Positions 25,567-34,082 of a DNA stretch of 64,000 nt are shown here, in pieces. The notes beneath the pieces were generated by a model. It had not been told where the DNA came from. It saw only the letters and a list, made by a program, of their open reading frames with translations, and searched no databases. The DNA is taken from assembly GCA_003963075.1 (NCBI GenBank), contig RXJV01000050.1, positions 1 to 64,000 of the forward strand, in the 5' to 3' direction. The stretch is from Burkholderiales bacterium (GTDB taxonomy: Bacteria; Pseudomonadota; Gammaproteobacteria; Burkholderiales; Burkholderiaceae_C). Each line of letters begins with the position of its first letter. Position 1 is the stretch's first letter. Made by a program: the position numbers and the translations under genes.

Positions 25567-28304
25567 GCAGGGATCTCCTCGGGGGTGGTGGCCGCCAGGC
25601 GGCGCAGCGCCGGCAGGCAGGAGCCGCACTGGGTGCCGCAGCGCATCTCGGCCTGCAACTGCGCGATGCGCTCGGCCGGGCTGCCGCTGCAGCGGGCCAG
25701 GGTGGAGCGGATGGCGTCCTCGCGGACATCGAAGCAGTTGCAGACCTGGGGGCTGGCGACCGGCAGCGAGGTGGGCGGTGCGTCGGGCGACAGCAGCCAG
25801 CGGCCCACGCTGCTGGCGGCGGTGCGGGCCCGCCACAGGTCCACCAGCCAGGCGCCCTCGTCATGCTGGCCGACGCGCAGCAGCGCCCGCAGCGGCGCGG
25901 CCTGCATGTCGTCGCCGTCCAGCGCCAGCAGCCGCAGCCGGCCGCGCTGCGGGTCGGCGTAGCGCAGCGCGGTGCCGGCATCGAGGCCGAGCGCGGCCGA
26001 CACCGCCGCGATGAGCTCGGGCGCGGGCGCCTCGGCGCTGGCGGCCTCGAAGGCCCAGCCGGCGAGTTCGCCGCCGGCCGGCTCGGGCAGGCACTGGGCA
26101 TAGCCGAAGCGCGGCATCAACGCCCGCAGCCGCTCGCGCAGCGCGGGGCCCTGCGTGGGGGCCACCCAGGCGCAGGCGCTGATCCGCCAGGGCAGGGCGG
26201 CGGGCTCGATCGCGACGGCGCTGAACTTCAGCTCGGGCTGCTTGGAGTCGGGGCAGGCGGCGCCCTGGGTGAGCGCGTTGATGCCGGCCTGGGCGCCGAT
26301 GAATTCCTCGCCCCAGTGCATCGGCAGGTCGGCACCGGCCGGTGGCAGGCTGGGGTCCAGCCGCAGCGGCAGCACCACCGCGCCGCGGCGCGAGCGCACG
26401 GTGACGAGCTCGCCCTCGGCCAGCTTGCGGCGGGCGGCGTCGGCGGGGTGCAGCCGCACCGCGGGCCGGCCGTCGTGCGCGAACAGGCGCGGCACGCTGC
26501 CGCTGCGGCTCATGCCGTGCCACTGGTCGCGCAGCCGGCTGGTCGTCAGCGCGAAGGGATGCTGGGCGCTCGTGGCTTCGGCGTTCGGGGCCACGGCCGT
26601 GGCGATGAAGCGGGCGCGGCCGCTGGGCGTGGCGAAGCAGCCGTCGGTGTACAGGCGCGGCGTGGGGCCGGCGACATAGGGCCAGTGCTGGGGGCCGTCG
26701 CGGTCGAGGATGGCCCAGCTGAGGCCGGTGATGTCGAGGTCGCGGCCGCGCGTGGCCTCGCGGTGCTCCTGCCACAGGGCCTCGGCGCTGTCGGCGGCCA
26801 GGCGCGGCGGGCGCTCCAGCGCGGCGTCCAGGCGCAGCGCGATGTCGCGGGCGATGCGCCAGTCGGGCCGCGCCTGGCCAGGCGGCGGCACCGCGGCGCG
26901 CACGCGGCTGATGCGGCGCTCGCTGTTGGTGACGGTGCCGTCCTTCTCGCCCCAGGTGGCGGCGGGCAGGAGGTAGTCCGCGAAGCGGGCGGTGGCGGTG
27001 TGGGCGAAGGCCTCCTGCACGATGACGAGCTCGCAGCGCGCCAGCGCCTCGCGCACCCGCGCCTGCTCGGGCAGGGACTGGGCCGGGTTGGTGCAGACGA
27101 TCCACAGCGCCTTGATCTCGCCGCGGGCGGCGGCCTCGAACATCTCGACCGCGGTGTGACCGCGGCGCGAGGGCAGGTCGGCCACGCCCCAGAGCTTGCA
27201 CAGCGCGGCCCAGTCCTCGGCGCGGGCCGGGTCCCGGTGGCCGGGCAGCAGCGTGGCCATGCCGCCGCTTTCGCGGCCGCCCATCGCGTTGGGCTGGCCG
27301 GTCAGCGAGAAGGGCCCGGCGCCGGGGCGGCCGATCTGGCCGGTGGCCAGGTGCAGGTTGATCAGCGCGCTGTTGTTGGCGGTGCCGTGGCTGCTCTGGT
27401 TCAGGCCCTGGCAGTACAGGCTCAGGCTGGCCGGCGCGCGGCCGAACCACTCGGCCGCCTGCCAGAGGTCGGCCTCCCGCAGGCCGCAGACCTGGGCGGC
27501 GCGGGCCGGGGTCCAGTCGCGCACCAGGGCCTTCAGCGCCTCGAAGCCCTCGGTGTGGTCATCGATGAAGCGGCGGTCCACCAGGCCTTGCCATATCAGC
27601 GCATGCAGCAGGCCGTGGCAGAGCGCCACGTCGGCGCCGGGGCGCAATGGCAGGTGCAGGTCGGCGAGCTCGGCCGTCTCGGTGCGGCGCGGGTCGATGA
27701 CGATGAGCTTGTGGCCCGGCTTGGCGGCGCGGGCCGCCTCCAGCCGGCGGAACAGGATGGGGTGGGCCCAAGCCGGGTTGGCGCCGCTGATGAGCACGCA
27801 GTCGGCCAGCTCGATGTCCTCGTAGCTGCAGGGCGGCGCGTCGGCACCGAGGCTCTGCTTGTAGCCGACGACGGCCGAGCTCATGCACAGCCGGGAGTTG
27901 GAGTCGATGTGCGGCGTGCCGAGCACCGCGCGGGCCAGCTTGTTGAACGCGTGGTAGTCCTCGGTCAGCAGCTGGCCGGAGATGTAGAAGCCGATCGCCT
28001 CTGGGCCGTGCGCGGCACGGATGTCGAGCAGCCGCCCGGCGATCTCCCCCTCGGCCTGCTCCCAGACGATGGGCTGGGCGGCCTCGCCACGGGCGGCGCG
28101 CTTCATCGGCTCGCGCAGGCGCTGTTGCTGCAGCACCAGCGGCGTGGCGGTCAGATGCAAAGTGCTGCCTTTGGTGCAGAGCCGGCCGAAGTTGGCGGGG
28201 TGCTCGGGGTCGCCGCGCACGCCGGTGATTTGTGCACCGTCGTGCTCGATCAAGACCCCGCAGCCCACCCCGCAGTAAGGGCAGGTGGACTTCGTCACGC
28301 CCAT
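25563..28304 (-). CDS. nasA: Assimilatory nitrate reductase, catalytic subunit
   Basis: NasA is a cytoplasmic molybdopterin enzyme reducing nitrate to nitrite. The 913-residue protein begins with the [4Fe-4S] motif (Cys8, Cys11, Cys15 in STCPYCGVGCG), followed by the Mo-bis-MGD domains (GYKQSLGADAPPCSYEDIE, GLNQSSHGTANNSALIN). It ends with a BFD-type [2Fe-2S] domain (CNCFDVRED...CGTQCGSCLPAL). The start at 28304 has GGAGG 9 bp upstream; this SD lies in a REP-like element. A remnant of an older start lies at 28447. It is coupled to cobA. Confidence 0.96.
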   Translation of the reverse strand: MGVTKSTCPYCGVGCGVLIEHDGAQITGVRGDPEHPANFGRLCTKGSTLHLTATPLVLQQQRLREPMKRAARGEAAQPIVWEQAEGEIAGRLLDIRAAHGPEAIGFYISGQLLTEDYHAFNKLARAVLGTPHIDSNSRLCMSSAVVGYKQSLGADAPPCSYEDIELADCVLISGANPAWAHPILFRRLEAARAAKPGHKLIVIDPRRTETAELADLHLPLRPGADVALCHGLLHALIWQGLVDRRFIDDHTEGFEALKALVRDWTPARAAQVCGLREADLWQAAEWFGRAPASLSLYCQGLNQSSHGTANNSALINLHLATGQIGRPGAGPFSLTGQPNAMGGRESGGMATLLPGHRDPARAEDWAALCKLWGVADLPSRRGHTAVEMFEAAARGEIKALWIVCTNPAQSLPEQARVREALARCELVIVQEAFAHTATARFADYLLPAATWGEKDGTVTNSERRISRVRAAVPPPGQARPDWRIARDIALRLDAALERPPRLAADSAEALWQEHREATRGRDLDITGLSWAILDRDGPQHWPYVAGPTPRLYTDGCFATPSGRARFIATAVAPNAEATSAQHPFALTTSRLRDQWHGMSRSGSVPRLFAHDGRPAVRLHPADAARRKLAEGELVTVRSRRGAVVLPLRLDPSLPPAGADLPMHWGEEFIGAQAGINALTQGAACPDSKQPELKFSAVAIEPAALPWRISACAWVAPTQGPALRERLRALMPRFGYAQCLPEPAGGELAGWAFEAASAEAPAPELIAAVSAALGLDAGTALRYADPQRGRLRLLALDGDDMQAAPLRALLRVGQHDEGAWLVDLWRARTAASSVGRWLLSPDAPPTSLPVASPQVCNCFDVREDAIRSTLARCSGSPAERIAQLQAEMRCGTQCGSCLPALRRLAATTPEEIPA

Positions 28305-28447
28305 GTCGAACGACCTCCGGGGCTGCGGAGCCCCCCGCCTGGCGGGGGGATGAGAGGGGGGTGCACCAGGTCACCGCGGCGTGGATCGCGCGTCAGCGCG
28401 CATCCACAGCCCACCCCGCCGTACGGGCAGGTGGAGCGCGTTTCCAT
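28295..28447 (-). pseudogene. Fossil 5' end of nasA (duplicated start)
   Basis: A 50-codon frame opens with ATG at 28447, overlapping the nirD stop as TGATG. It reads METRSTCPYGGVGCG, a near copy of the nasA start, but the second cluster cysteine is Gly, and it then runs into unrelated codons and stops at 28295. The DNA block 28407-28435 matches 28261-28289 at 27 of 29 bases. I infer the original nasA start was here, coupled to nirD, and was displaced by a duplication plus a palindromic insert. Confidence 0.65.
28319..28349. repeat. Palindromic REP-like element upstream of nasA
   Basis: Two overlapping hairpins lie here: GGGGCT-GCGG-AGCCCC (28319-28334) and CCCCCCGCC-T-GGCGGGGGG (28331-28349). 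They separate the fossil nasA start from the current one and resemble the intergenic palindromic repeats seen elsewhere in the window. On the minus strand the end of the element supplies the GGAGG ribosome site of nasA. Confidence 0.55.
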
Positions 28448-28827
28448 CAAACGGCCGCGATGGCGATTCGGGGGCCGGCCGTGGGGGCGCGCAGGTCCGT
28501 CGCGAGGCTCTCCAGCTCGCTCTGCAGCAGGAAGACCTCGCCGGCCTCCAGCCGCACCTGGAAGGCCGGGGTGCAGCCCACGTCGGGCGCCTGGGCGCAG
28601 CCGTCGGCCAGGCCCAGGGTCCAGTTGTGCAGCGGGCAGGCGACGCTCTTGCCGAAGACGATGCCCTGGCTCAGCGGGCCGCCCTTGTGCGGGCAGCGGT
28701 CGAGCAGGGCGAAGACCTCATCGTCGGCGGTGCGGAACAGGGCCACGTCCACGCCTTGCCGGCGCTGCACCCGGCGGGAGCCGAGCACGGGGATGTCTTG
28801 AAGGCGGCAGACGCGGGTCCAGTCCAT
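28447..28827 (-). CDS. nirD: Nitrite reductase small subunit NirD
   Basis: This 126-residue Rieske-like protein is the small subunit of assimilatory NADH nitrite reductase. It has the complete Rieske ligand set, CPH (Cys45, His47) and CPLH (Cys64, His67), which some NirD proteins (such as that of E. coli) lack, so it may carry a real [2Fe-2S] cluster. It follows the PilJ-like gene by 12 bp and its stop overlaps the fossil nasA start. Confidence 0.93.
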   Translation of the reverse strand: MDWTRVCRLQDIPVLGSRRVQRRQGVDVALFRTADDEVFALLDRCPHKGGPLSQGIVFGKSVACPLHNWTLGLADGCAQAPDVGCTPAFQVRLEAGEVFLLQSELESLATDLRAPTAGPRIAIAAV

Positions 28828-28839
28828 GGCAGGGGGCTT

Positions 28840-29559
28840 TCAGGTGAAGCGGGAACAGTGCTCGGTGACGGTGTTCATCACGGCCAGCAGTTGCTCGCTC
28901 GCGAGGAACATGGGGGTGGCCTGGCCGGTGCCGGCGGCGTCGCGCAGCGGCACCCAGGCGGCATCGGCCCGTGCGAGGTGGCGGCGCAGCGCGGCGTCGC
29001 CGGCCTGGCGCAGCGTCTGCTGGCCGGCCTCGAATTCGTAGATGGCGCTTTGCCGCTCGCGCCGCGCGGCCTCGGACGTGGGGGCGGCGAGGCCCAGCAG
29101 CGCGATGCGCTGCGACAGCAGCCGCTGGCGGGCGGCGAGCCGGGCCTGCCAGGGCTGGCCGGCGCGGCTGCCGGTGGCCAGCTCCGCCAGCGTCAGCATC
29201 TCGTTGGCGGTGCCGAGCAGGGTGCGGCTGGCGTCGGCGCCGGGCGTGCCGGCGAGCAGGGCCTGGTAGTCCTCGAAGCGGCGGGCCAGCGCGCGCAGGC
29301 CGCCGGCCTGCTCAGGCGAGGCCGGCTGCTGGTGCAGCTGCACGATCTGCTGCAGGAAGGCCTTCTGGCTGGCGTCGAGCACCTCGCGGGCCGCCGCCGA
29401 CAGCCCGGCATCCGCGGTGCACAGCCAGGCCTTGCCCATGCGCTGGCTGAGCGCACCAAGGCTGGGCGTGGTGCACGCGGCCGGCGCCTGTGCGTGCCCA
29501 GCAAGGGGCAGGGCGGCCAGGGCGGCGGTGAACAACAGGTGGCGACGCGAGTACGGCAT
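28840..29559 (-). CDS. Exported PilJ/NIT-like sensor-domain protein
   Basis: The 239-residue protein has a Tat/Sec-like signal (MPYSRRHLLFTAALAALPLAGHA; note the twin Arg) and then an all-helical domain with two LSQRM/LSQRI-type motifs (ALSQRMGKAWL, RQRLLSQRIALLGL). These are typical of the type IV pili methyl-accepting (PilJ) N-terminal sensor family, related to nitrate-sensing helical domains. It lies between nirB and nirD, so it could sense or bind nitrate/nitrite in the periplasm. The start at 29559 has GGAG 7 bp upstream. Function is inferred. Confidence 0.78.
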   Translation of the reverse strand: MPYSRRHLLFTAALAALPLAGHAQAPAACTTPSLGALSQRMGKAWLCTADAGLSAAAREVLDASQKAFLQQIVQLHQQPASPEQAGGLRALARRFEDYQALLAGTPGADASRTLLGTANEMLTLAELATGSRAGQPWQARLAARQRLLSQRIALLGLAAPTSEAARRERQSAIYEFEAGQQTLRQAGDAALRRHLARADAAWVPLRDAAGTGQATPMFLASEQLLAVMNTVTEHCSRFT

Positions 29560-29583
29560 GCAGGCGCTCCGGATCAAGAGGGT

Positions 29584-32073
29584 TCAGACGTTGAGCTTGT
29601 CGAACTGGCGCAAATCCACCTGCGCGCGTTCGAAGTCGAACCACGGATCCGGCTCGCCGTCGAGGCTGAACTGCAATTGCGCCCACAGCGCCTTGCGTCC
29701 GGCTTCGTCGTCGAGCAGCTTGCGCTTCACGTGATCGAGTCCGACTCGGCTCACGTAATGCACGGTTCGTTCCAGGTACCAGCCCTCCAGCCGGTAGAGC
29801 TGCAGGAATGCGCCGCTCATCTCCAGCACCTCGGCGGCCGTCCTGACCTTGCACAGGAACTGGGCCACCTCGGTCTTGATGCCGCCGTTGCCCGCGATGT
29901 AGAGCTCCCAGCCGGAGTCCACGCCAATGACGCCGACGTCCTTGATGCCGGCCTCGGCGCAGTTGCGCGGGCAGCCGGACACGGCGATCTTGACCTTGTG
30001 CGGCGCGTACATGCGCCACAGCGCCCGCTCCAGGTCCTTGCCCATCTGGGTGCTGTCCTGGGTGCCGAAGCGGCACCACTCGCTGCCCACGCAGGTCTTC
30101 ACCGTGCGCAGCGCCTTGGCGTAGGCATGGCCCGAGGGCATGCCGATGTCCTTCCAGACGGCGGGCAGGTCTTCCTTCTTCACGCCGAGCAGGTCGATGC
30201 GCTGGCCGCCGGTGACCTTGACGGTGGGGATCTGGTATTTGTCCACCGCGTCGGCGATGCGGCGCAGCTCGGCGGCGGTGGTCTCGCCGCCCCACATGCG
30301 CGGGATCACGGAATAGCGGCCGTCCTTCTGGATGTTGGCGTGGCTGCGCTCATTGATGTAGCGGCTCTGCGGGTCGTCCACCGCCTCCTTGGGCCAGGTG
30401 CTGATCAGGTAGTAGTTCAGCGCCGGGCGGCAGGTGGCGCAGCCGTTGGGCGTCTTCCAGGCCAGGGCCTGGTGCACGGCAGCCTGGGTGGTCAGGTGCT
30501 GCTGGGCGATGGCGTCGCGCACCTCCTGGTGGCTGGCCTCGGTGCAGCCGCAGACGGCCTTCTTCTGGGGCGTGGCGGAGTAGTCGCCGCCGGCGGTGAA
30601 CATGAGGAGCTGCTCCACCAGGCCGGTGCAGCTGCCGCAGCTGGCGCTGGCCTTGGTGTGCTTGCGTACCTCGTCCAGCGTGAACAGGCCCTGGTCACGG
30701 ATGGCCTTGCAGATGCGGCCCTTGCTGACGCCGTTGCAGCCGCAGACCTCGTCGGTGTCGGCCATCGCGGCGGCGCGGTTCACGCCCTGGTGGCCCACGT
30801 CGCCGAGGTGGGCGCCGGCCTCGCCGAACATCAGCTTGTCGCGGATGTCGGTGATCTTGCGGCCCTCGCGCAGCAGCTTGAAGTACCAGCCGCCGTCCAC
30901 CGTGTCGCCGTACAGGCAGGCGCCCACCAACTGGTCGTTCTGGATCACGAGCTTCTTGTAGACCCCGGCGAAGGGGTCGCTCATGACGATCTCCTCGGTG
31001 CCGGCGCCGCCGCTGAAATTGCCGGCCGAGAACAGGTCGATGCCGGTGACCTTGAGCTTGGTGCTGGTCTGCGAGCCCAGGTAGCGGCCGATGCCGAACT
31101 GCGCCAGGTGCGTGGCGCAGACCTTACCCTGCTCGAACAGCGGCGCGACCAGGCCGTAGGCGATGCCGCGGTGCGCGGCGCATTCGCCCACCGCGTAGAC
31201 GCGCGGGTCGGTGACGGTCTGCATCGTGTCGGTGACGACGATGCCGCGCTGGCACAGCAGGCCGGCGCTTTCGGCCAGGGCCGTGGCCGGCCGGATGCCC
31301 GCCGCCATCACGACAAGATCGGCCGGCAGCTCGACGACCTCGCCGCCCGGGAGCTTGAGCTGCACCGCCCGCACGCGGCCGGTGTCGTGGCCCAGCAGCG
31401 CCTGGGTCTGGGCGCCGAGCCGGAACGCCAGCCCGCGCGCCACCAGCGACTGGCGCAGCAGGTCGCCGGCCACGGTGTCGAGCTGGCGCTCCATCAGCGT
31501 GTCCACCAGGTGCACCACCGTCACCTGCATGCCGCGGCGCATCAGGCCGTTGGCGGCTTCCAGCCCCAGCAGGCCGCCGCCGATCACGACGGCATGCCGG
31601 TAGCGCGTGGCGGCGTCGATCATGGTCTGCGTGTCGGCGATGTCGCGGTAGGCGATCACGCCGTCCAGGTCCTTGCCCGGCACCGGCAGCATGAAGGGCG
31701 TGGAGCCGGTGGCGATCAGCAGCCGGTCGTAGTCGGCCGTCGTGCCGTCGCTCGCGACCACGCGGCGGCGCACCCGGTCAATCTGCGTGACCTGCTTGCC
31801 CAGGTGCAGGGTGATGCCGTGCTCCGCGTACCAGGACAAGGGATTCAGGACGATCTCGTCCAGGGTCTGCTCGCCGGCCAGCACGGGGCTGAGCAGGATG
31901 CGGTTGTAGTTGGGGTGGGGCTCGGCGCCGAAGACGGTGATGTCGTAGAGGTCCGGCGCGATCTTCAGCAGCTCTTCCAGTGTGCGCACGCCGGTCATGC
32001 CATTGCCAATCAGCACCAGGCGGGGCCGGGCAGGTACCGGGTTGGGGGCGGTCGAAGGCGAGGAGGTCGGCAT
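29584..32073 (-). CDS. nirB: Assimilatory nitrite reductase large subunit
   Basis: NirB reduces nitrite to ammonium with NADH. The 829-residue protein has an N-terminal FAD/NAD domain (LVLIGNGMTGVRTLEELL; VVIGGGLLGLEAA), a BFD-type [2Fe-2S] region with several Cys (CGCNGVSKG, ASCGSCTG, then CGCTE, GCATCRPALNYYL) and the siroheme/[4Fe-4S] motif (CVGSEWCRFG...SGCPRNC). The start at 32073 matches the family. An open frame continuing upstream comes from the antisense of the regulator and was rejected. It is the first gene of the nirB-PilJ-nirD-nasA-cobA operon. Confidence 0.96.
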   Translation of the reverse strand: MPTSSPSTAPNPVPARPRLVLIGNGMTGVRTLEELLKIAPDLYDITVFGAEPHPNYNRILLSPVLAGEQTLDEIVLNPLSWYAEHGITLHLGKQVTQIDRVRRRVVASDGTTADYDRLLIATGSTPFMLPVPGKDLDGVIAYRDIADTQTMIDAATRYRHAVVIGGGLLGLEAANGLMRRGMQVTVVHLVDTLMERQLDTVAGDLLRQSLVARGLAFRLGAQTQALLGHDTGRVRAVQLKLPGGEVVELPADLVVMAAGIRPATALAESAGLLCQRGIVVTDTMQTVTDPRVYAVGECAAHRGIAYGLVAPLFEQGKVCATHLAQFGIGRYLGSQTSTKLKVTGIDLFSAGNFSGGAGTEEIVMSDPFAGVYKKLVIQNDQLVGACLYGDTVDGGWYFKLLREGRKITDIRDKLMFGEAGAHLGDVGHQGVNRAAAMADTDEVCGCNGVSKGRICKAIRDQGLFTLDEVRKHTKASASCGSCTGLVEQLLMFTAGGDYSATPQKKAVCGCTEASHQEVRDAIAQQHLTTQAAVHQALAWKTPNGCATCRPALNYYLISTWPKEAVDDPQSRYINERSHANIQKDGRYSVIPRMWGGETTAAELRRIADAVDKYQIPTVKVTGGQRIDLLGVKKEDLPAVWKDIGMPSGHAYAKALRTVKTCVGSEWCRFGTQDSTQMGKDLERALWRMYAPHKVKIAVSGCPRNCAEAGIKDVGVIGVDSGWELYIAGNGGIKTEVAQFLCKVRTAAEVLEMSGAFLQLYRLEGWYLERTVHYVSRVGLDHVKRKLLDDEAGRKALWAQLQFSLDGEPDPWFDFERAQVDLRQFDKLNV

Positions 32074-32153
32074 GGCGGGCGACGGGGTGAGGGGGCGGAA
32101 GTGGCCCGGCCCAGACCCTGCGCGCGCACCGGGGCTGAGGCGGGGCAGCGAGG

Positions 32154-32180
32154 AGGCGGCCCGCACCGTTGCGGGCGCCT
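32154..32180 (-). promoter_or_regulatory. Candidate ANTAR target hairpin in nirB leader
   Basis: On the nirB message (minus strand) there is a strong hairpin: AGGC plus GCCCGC pairing with GCGGGC and GCCT, with one bulged C. Its hexaloop is AACGGU. ANTAR-protein targets are paired hairpins with hexaloops having A at position 1 and G at position 4; this loop fits both. A second, less canonical hairpin (CUUGC...GCAAG, 32179-32197 with a 9-nt loop) lies just 5' of it. An alternative pairing of the 3' arm with GCCCCGC downstream could form a competing stem. Confidence 0.45.
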
Positions 32181-32259
32181 TGCCTGCTTCTTGCAAGTGA
32201 CGTGCCTGCCGTACCGCTGCCGCCCGGTGGCGGCCGCCCTGACGCCCCGTTGTTCTGTC

Positions 32260-33564
32260 GTGCCCGACCAGCCTGACGCCGCCCCCACCACGCCCGCCGC
32301 CCCGGCGGCGCCCTTGCCGCTGGCCTTCCACGTCGCCGGCGCCGCAGCGCCGGGCGAAGCCTGGCATGCAGCCCTGTCGGCGCTCGGTTGGATGCCGGTG
32401 GCACCCGGCATGCGCGCCCCGGACTCGATCACCCCTGGCCTGATCTGGTGCCCGCACGGCACCGAATTGGCGCAGGTGCTGCCCCCGATGGCCGCGGGAG
32501 AGGCGCCGGCGTGGCTGCTGTTGTCGCCGCCACGGTCCGCGGCCGAGCGCGCCATCGCATTGGCGGCCGGCGTGTGGGCCTGGTTGCCGACCGAGGCGCC
32601 GGCGGCCACCGTGGCCGAGAGCCTGCACTGGGTGGCTGCGCTGGCGGCCCAGCAGCAGACCCGAGACCGCGCCGCCCAGGCCGCGCAGGCCGCTCAGGAG
32701 GCGCGGCTGGACGACCGCAAGTGGACCGAGCGGGCCAAGGGGTTGCTGATGCAGGCCCGCGGTATCGACGAGGCGGCGGCGTTCGCGCTGTTGCGGCACA
32801 CCGCGATGCAGACCCAGTCCAAGCTGCCCGCCGTGGCGCGCGGCGTGGTGCACACCTCCGAGTTGGCCGAGGCGCTGGAGCGCGCGGGCGCCCAGCGAAT
32901 GCTGAGCCAGCGCCTCGTCAAGCTGCAGGCGCTGCGCCAATGGCCTCGGCTGGCGCCACCCGAGCGGCGCGACGCCCAGGCCCTGCTGGAAGCCTCGCGC
33001 GAACGCGTCACTGCCAACCTCGCCCGCTTGACCGAGCTGTTGCGCCAGGATCTGACCGAGGAGCAGGCCGCCGTGTCGGCCGCCTGGGCCAGGCTAGACG
33101 CCGCCCTGGCCACCCGCCAGCCAGACCTGGCCCGCAGTGACGCCGCCGCCCAGCAGTTGCTTGACGCCAGCGAGCACCTGGTGGGCCGGCTGTCCGAACG
33201 TGCCGGCCCGCGGCCCGTAGGCCTGTTGGCCCAGGTGACGCGGTTGCGGCTGCTGAGCCAGCGCCTGGCCAAGGAAGGCCTGCTCGCCCAGGTGTTGCCC
33301 GGCCATGACGTGAGCGGCCTGACGGCAGGCCTGGACGAGTTTCTGAAGGCCTACGAGGCCGTGCGCGCGACGCCGCTGGCCAGCCCGGCGTTACAGCCGG
33401 CGTTCACGGCCGTGGACGACGCCTGGCTGCTGCTGCTGCGCGGCTTGCGCGTGGAGCCGGGCGATGCGGTGCCGCGCATGCACCAGGGCAGCGAAAGGCT
33501 GCTGCAGGCGCTGGAGGAATTGATCCGGGCCCTGCAGGGTTCGTTGCAGCTCATCCTGGGCTGA
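32260..33564 (+). CDS. ANTAR-domain regulator with PilJ-like sensor repeats
   Basis: The 434-residue protein has an N-terminal pseudo-receiver-like region (about 20-130), an ANTAR RNA-binding domain (about 147-198, DDRKWTERAKGLLMQARGID) and two helical PilJ-type segments (RAGAQRMLSQRLVKLQALR, about 208-226, and RLRLLSQRLAKEGLL later). ANTAR proteins such as NasR/NasT act as antiterminators for nitrate genes. The divergent position 186 bp from nirB and the hairpin in the nirB leader fit this. GTG at 32260 is the assumed start. Confidence 0.85.
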   Translation: MPDQPDAAPTTPAAPAAPLPLAFHVAGAAAPGEAWHAALSALGWMPVAPGMRAPDSITPGLIWCPHGTELAQVLPPMAAGEAPAWLLLSPPRSAAERAIALAAGVWAWLPTEAPAATVAESLHWVAALAAQQQTRDRAAQAAQAAQEARLDDRKWTERAKGLLMQARGIDEAAAFALLRHTAMQTQSKLPAVARGVVHTSELAEALERAGAQRMLSQRLVKLQALRQWPRLAPPERRDAQALLEASRERVTANLARLTELLRQDLTEEQAAVSAAWARLDAALATRQPDLARSDAAAQQLLDASEHLVGRLSERAGPRPVGLLAQVTRLRLLSQRLAKEGLLAQVLPGHDVSGLTAGLDEFLKAYEAVRATPLASPALQPAFTAVDDAWLLLLRGLRVEPGDAVPRMHQGSERLLQALEELIRALQGSLQLILG

Positions 33565-33586
33565 ACGGGCATGCCCGCTCCGGCGC

Positions 33587-34021
33587 TCACCAGGCGCCGA
33601 TGTTGGGCATCGAGGTCCAGGGCTCGGCGGCTGCGAGGGCCGGGCCGGCCTGCAGCAGCTCGACCGAGATGCCGTCCGGCGAACGCACAAAGGCCATGCG
33701 GCCGTCGCGCGGCGGGCGGTTGATGGTCACGCCGTGGTCCATCAGGCGCTGGCAGGCGGCGTAGATGTCATTCACCGCGTAGGCCACATGGCCGAAGTTG
33801 CGGCCGCCGGTATAGACCTCGGCCTGGCCACTGGCATCGGGCCAGTTGTAGGTGAGCTCGATCTGGGCGTTCTCGTCGCCCGGGGCGGCGAGGTAGACCA
33901 GCGTGAAGCGGCCGGCCTCGTACTCGGCGCGCTTGACTTCGACAAGGCCGAGGGCGTCGCGGTAGAAGCGCATCGAGGAGTCCAGGTCATGGACGCGAAC
34001 CATGGTGTGCAGATATTTCAT
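33587..34021 (-). CDS. gloA: Glyoxalase I (lactoylglutathione lyase)
   Basis: GloA isomerises the methylglyoxal-glutathione adduct to S-lactoylglutathione. The 144-residue protein opens YLHTMVRVHDLDSSMRFYRD with the metal-ligand His and has the family motifs FTLVYLA, ELTYNW, FGHVAYAV and VRSPDGISVELLQ, which carry the other metal ligands. The start at 34021 matches the family N-terminus. It is the last gene of a minus-strand group with a lipoprotein and a protease-esterase fusion. Confidence 0.95.
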   Translation of the reverse strand: MKYLHTMVRVHDLDSSMRFYRDALGLVEVKRAEYEAGRFTLVYLAAPGDENAQIELTYNWPDASGQAEVYTGGRNFGHVAYAVNDIYAACQRLMDHGVTINRPPRDGRMAFVRSPDGISVELLQAGPALAAAEPWTSMPNIGAW

Positions 34022-34082
34022 GGCGCGGATTCTGCTCGCAGCGGCTGCGGCCTGCCGGCAGCGGGGCAAACGGCCGCGGCCT

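Noticed and set aside
25302-28847. Very long plus-strand open frame opposite cobA and nasA
   Set aside because: It is a shadow frame of high-GC genes on the minus strand. Its Arg/Ala/Gly-rich translation has no domain, and the minus-strand genes have full family motifs.
28381-32259. 5' extension of the ANTAR regulator frame
   Set aside because: The frame is open because it lies opposite nirB, nirD and the PilJ-like gene. Protein-like sequence with known motifs begins only near 32260.
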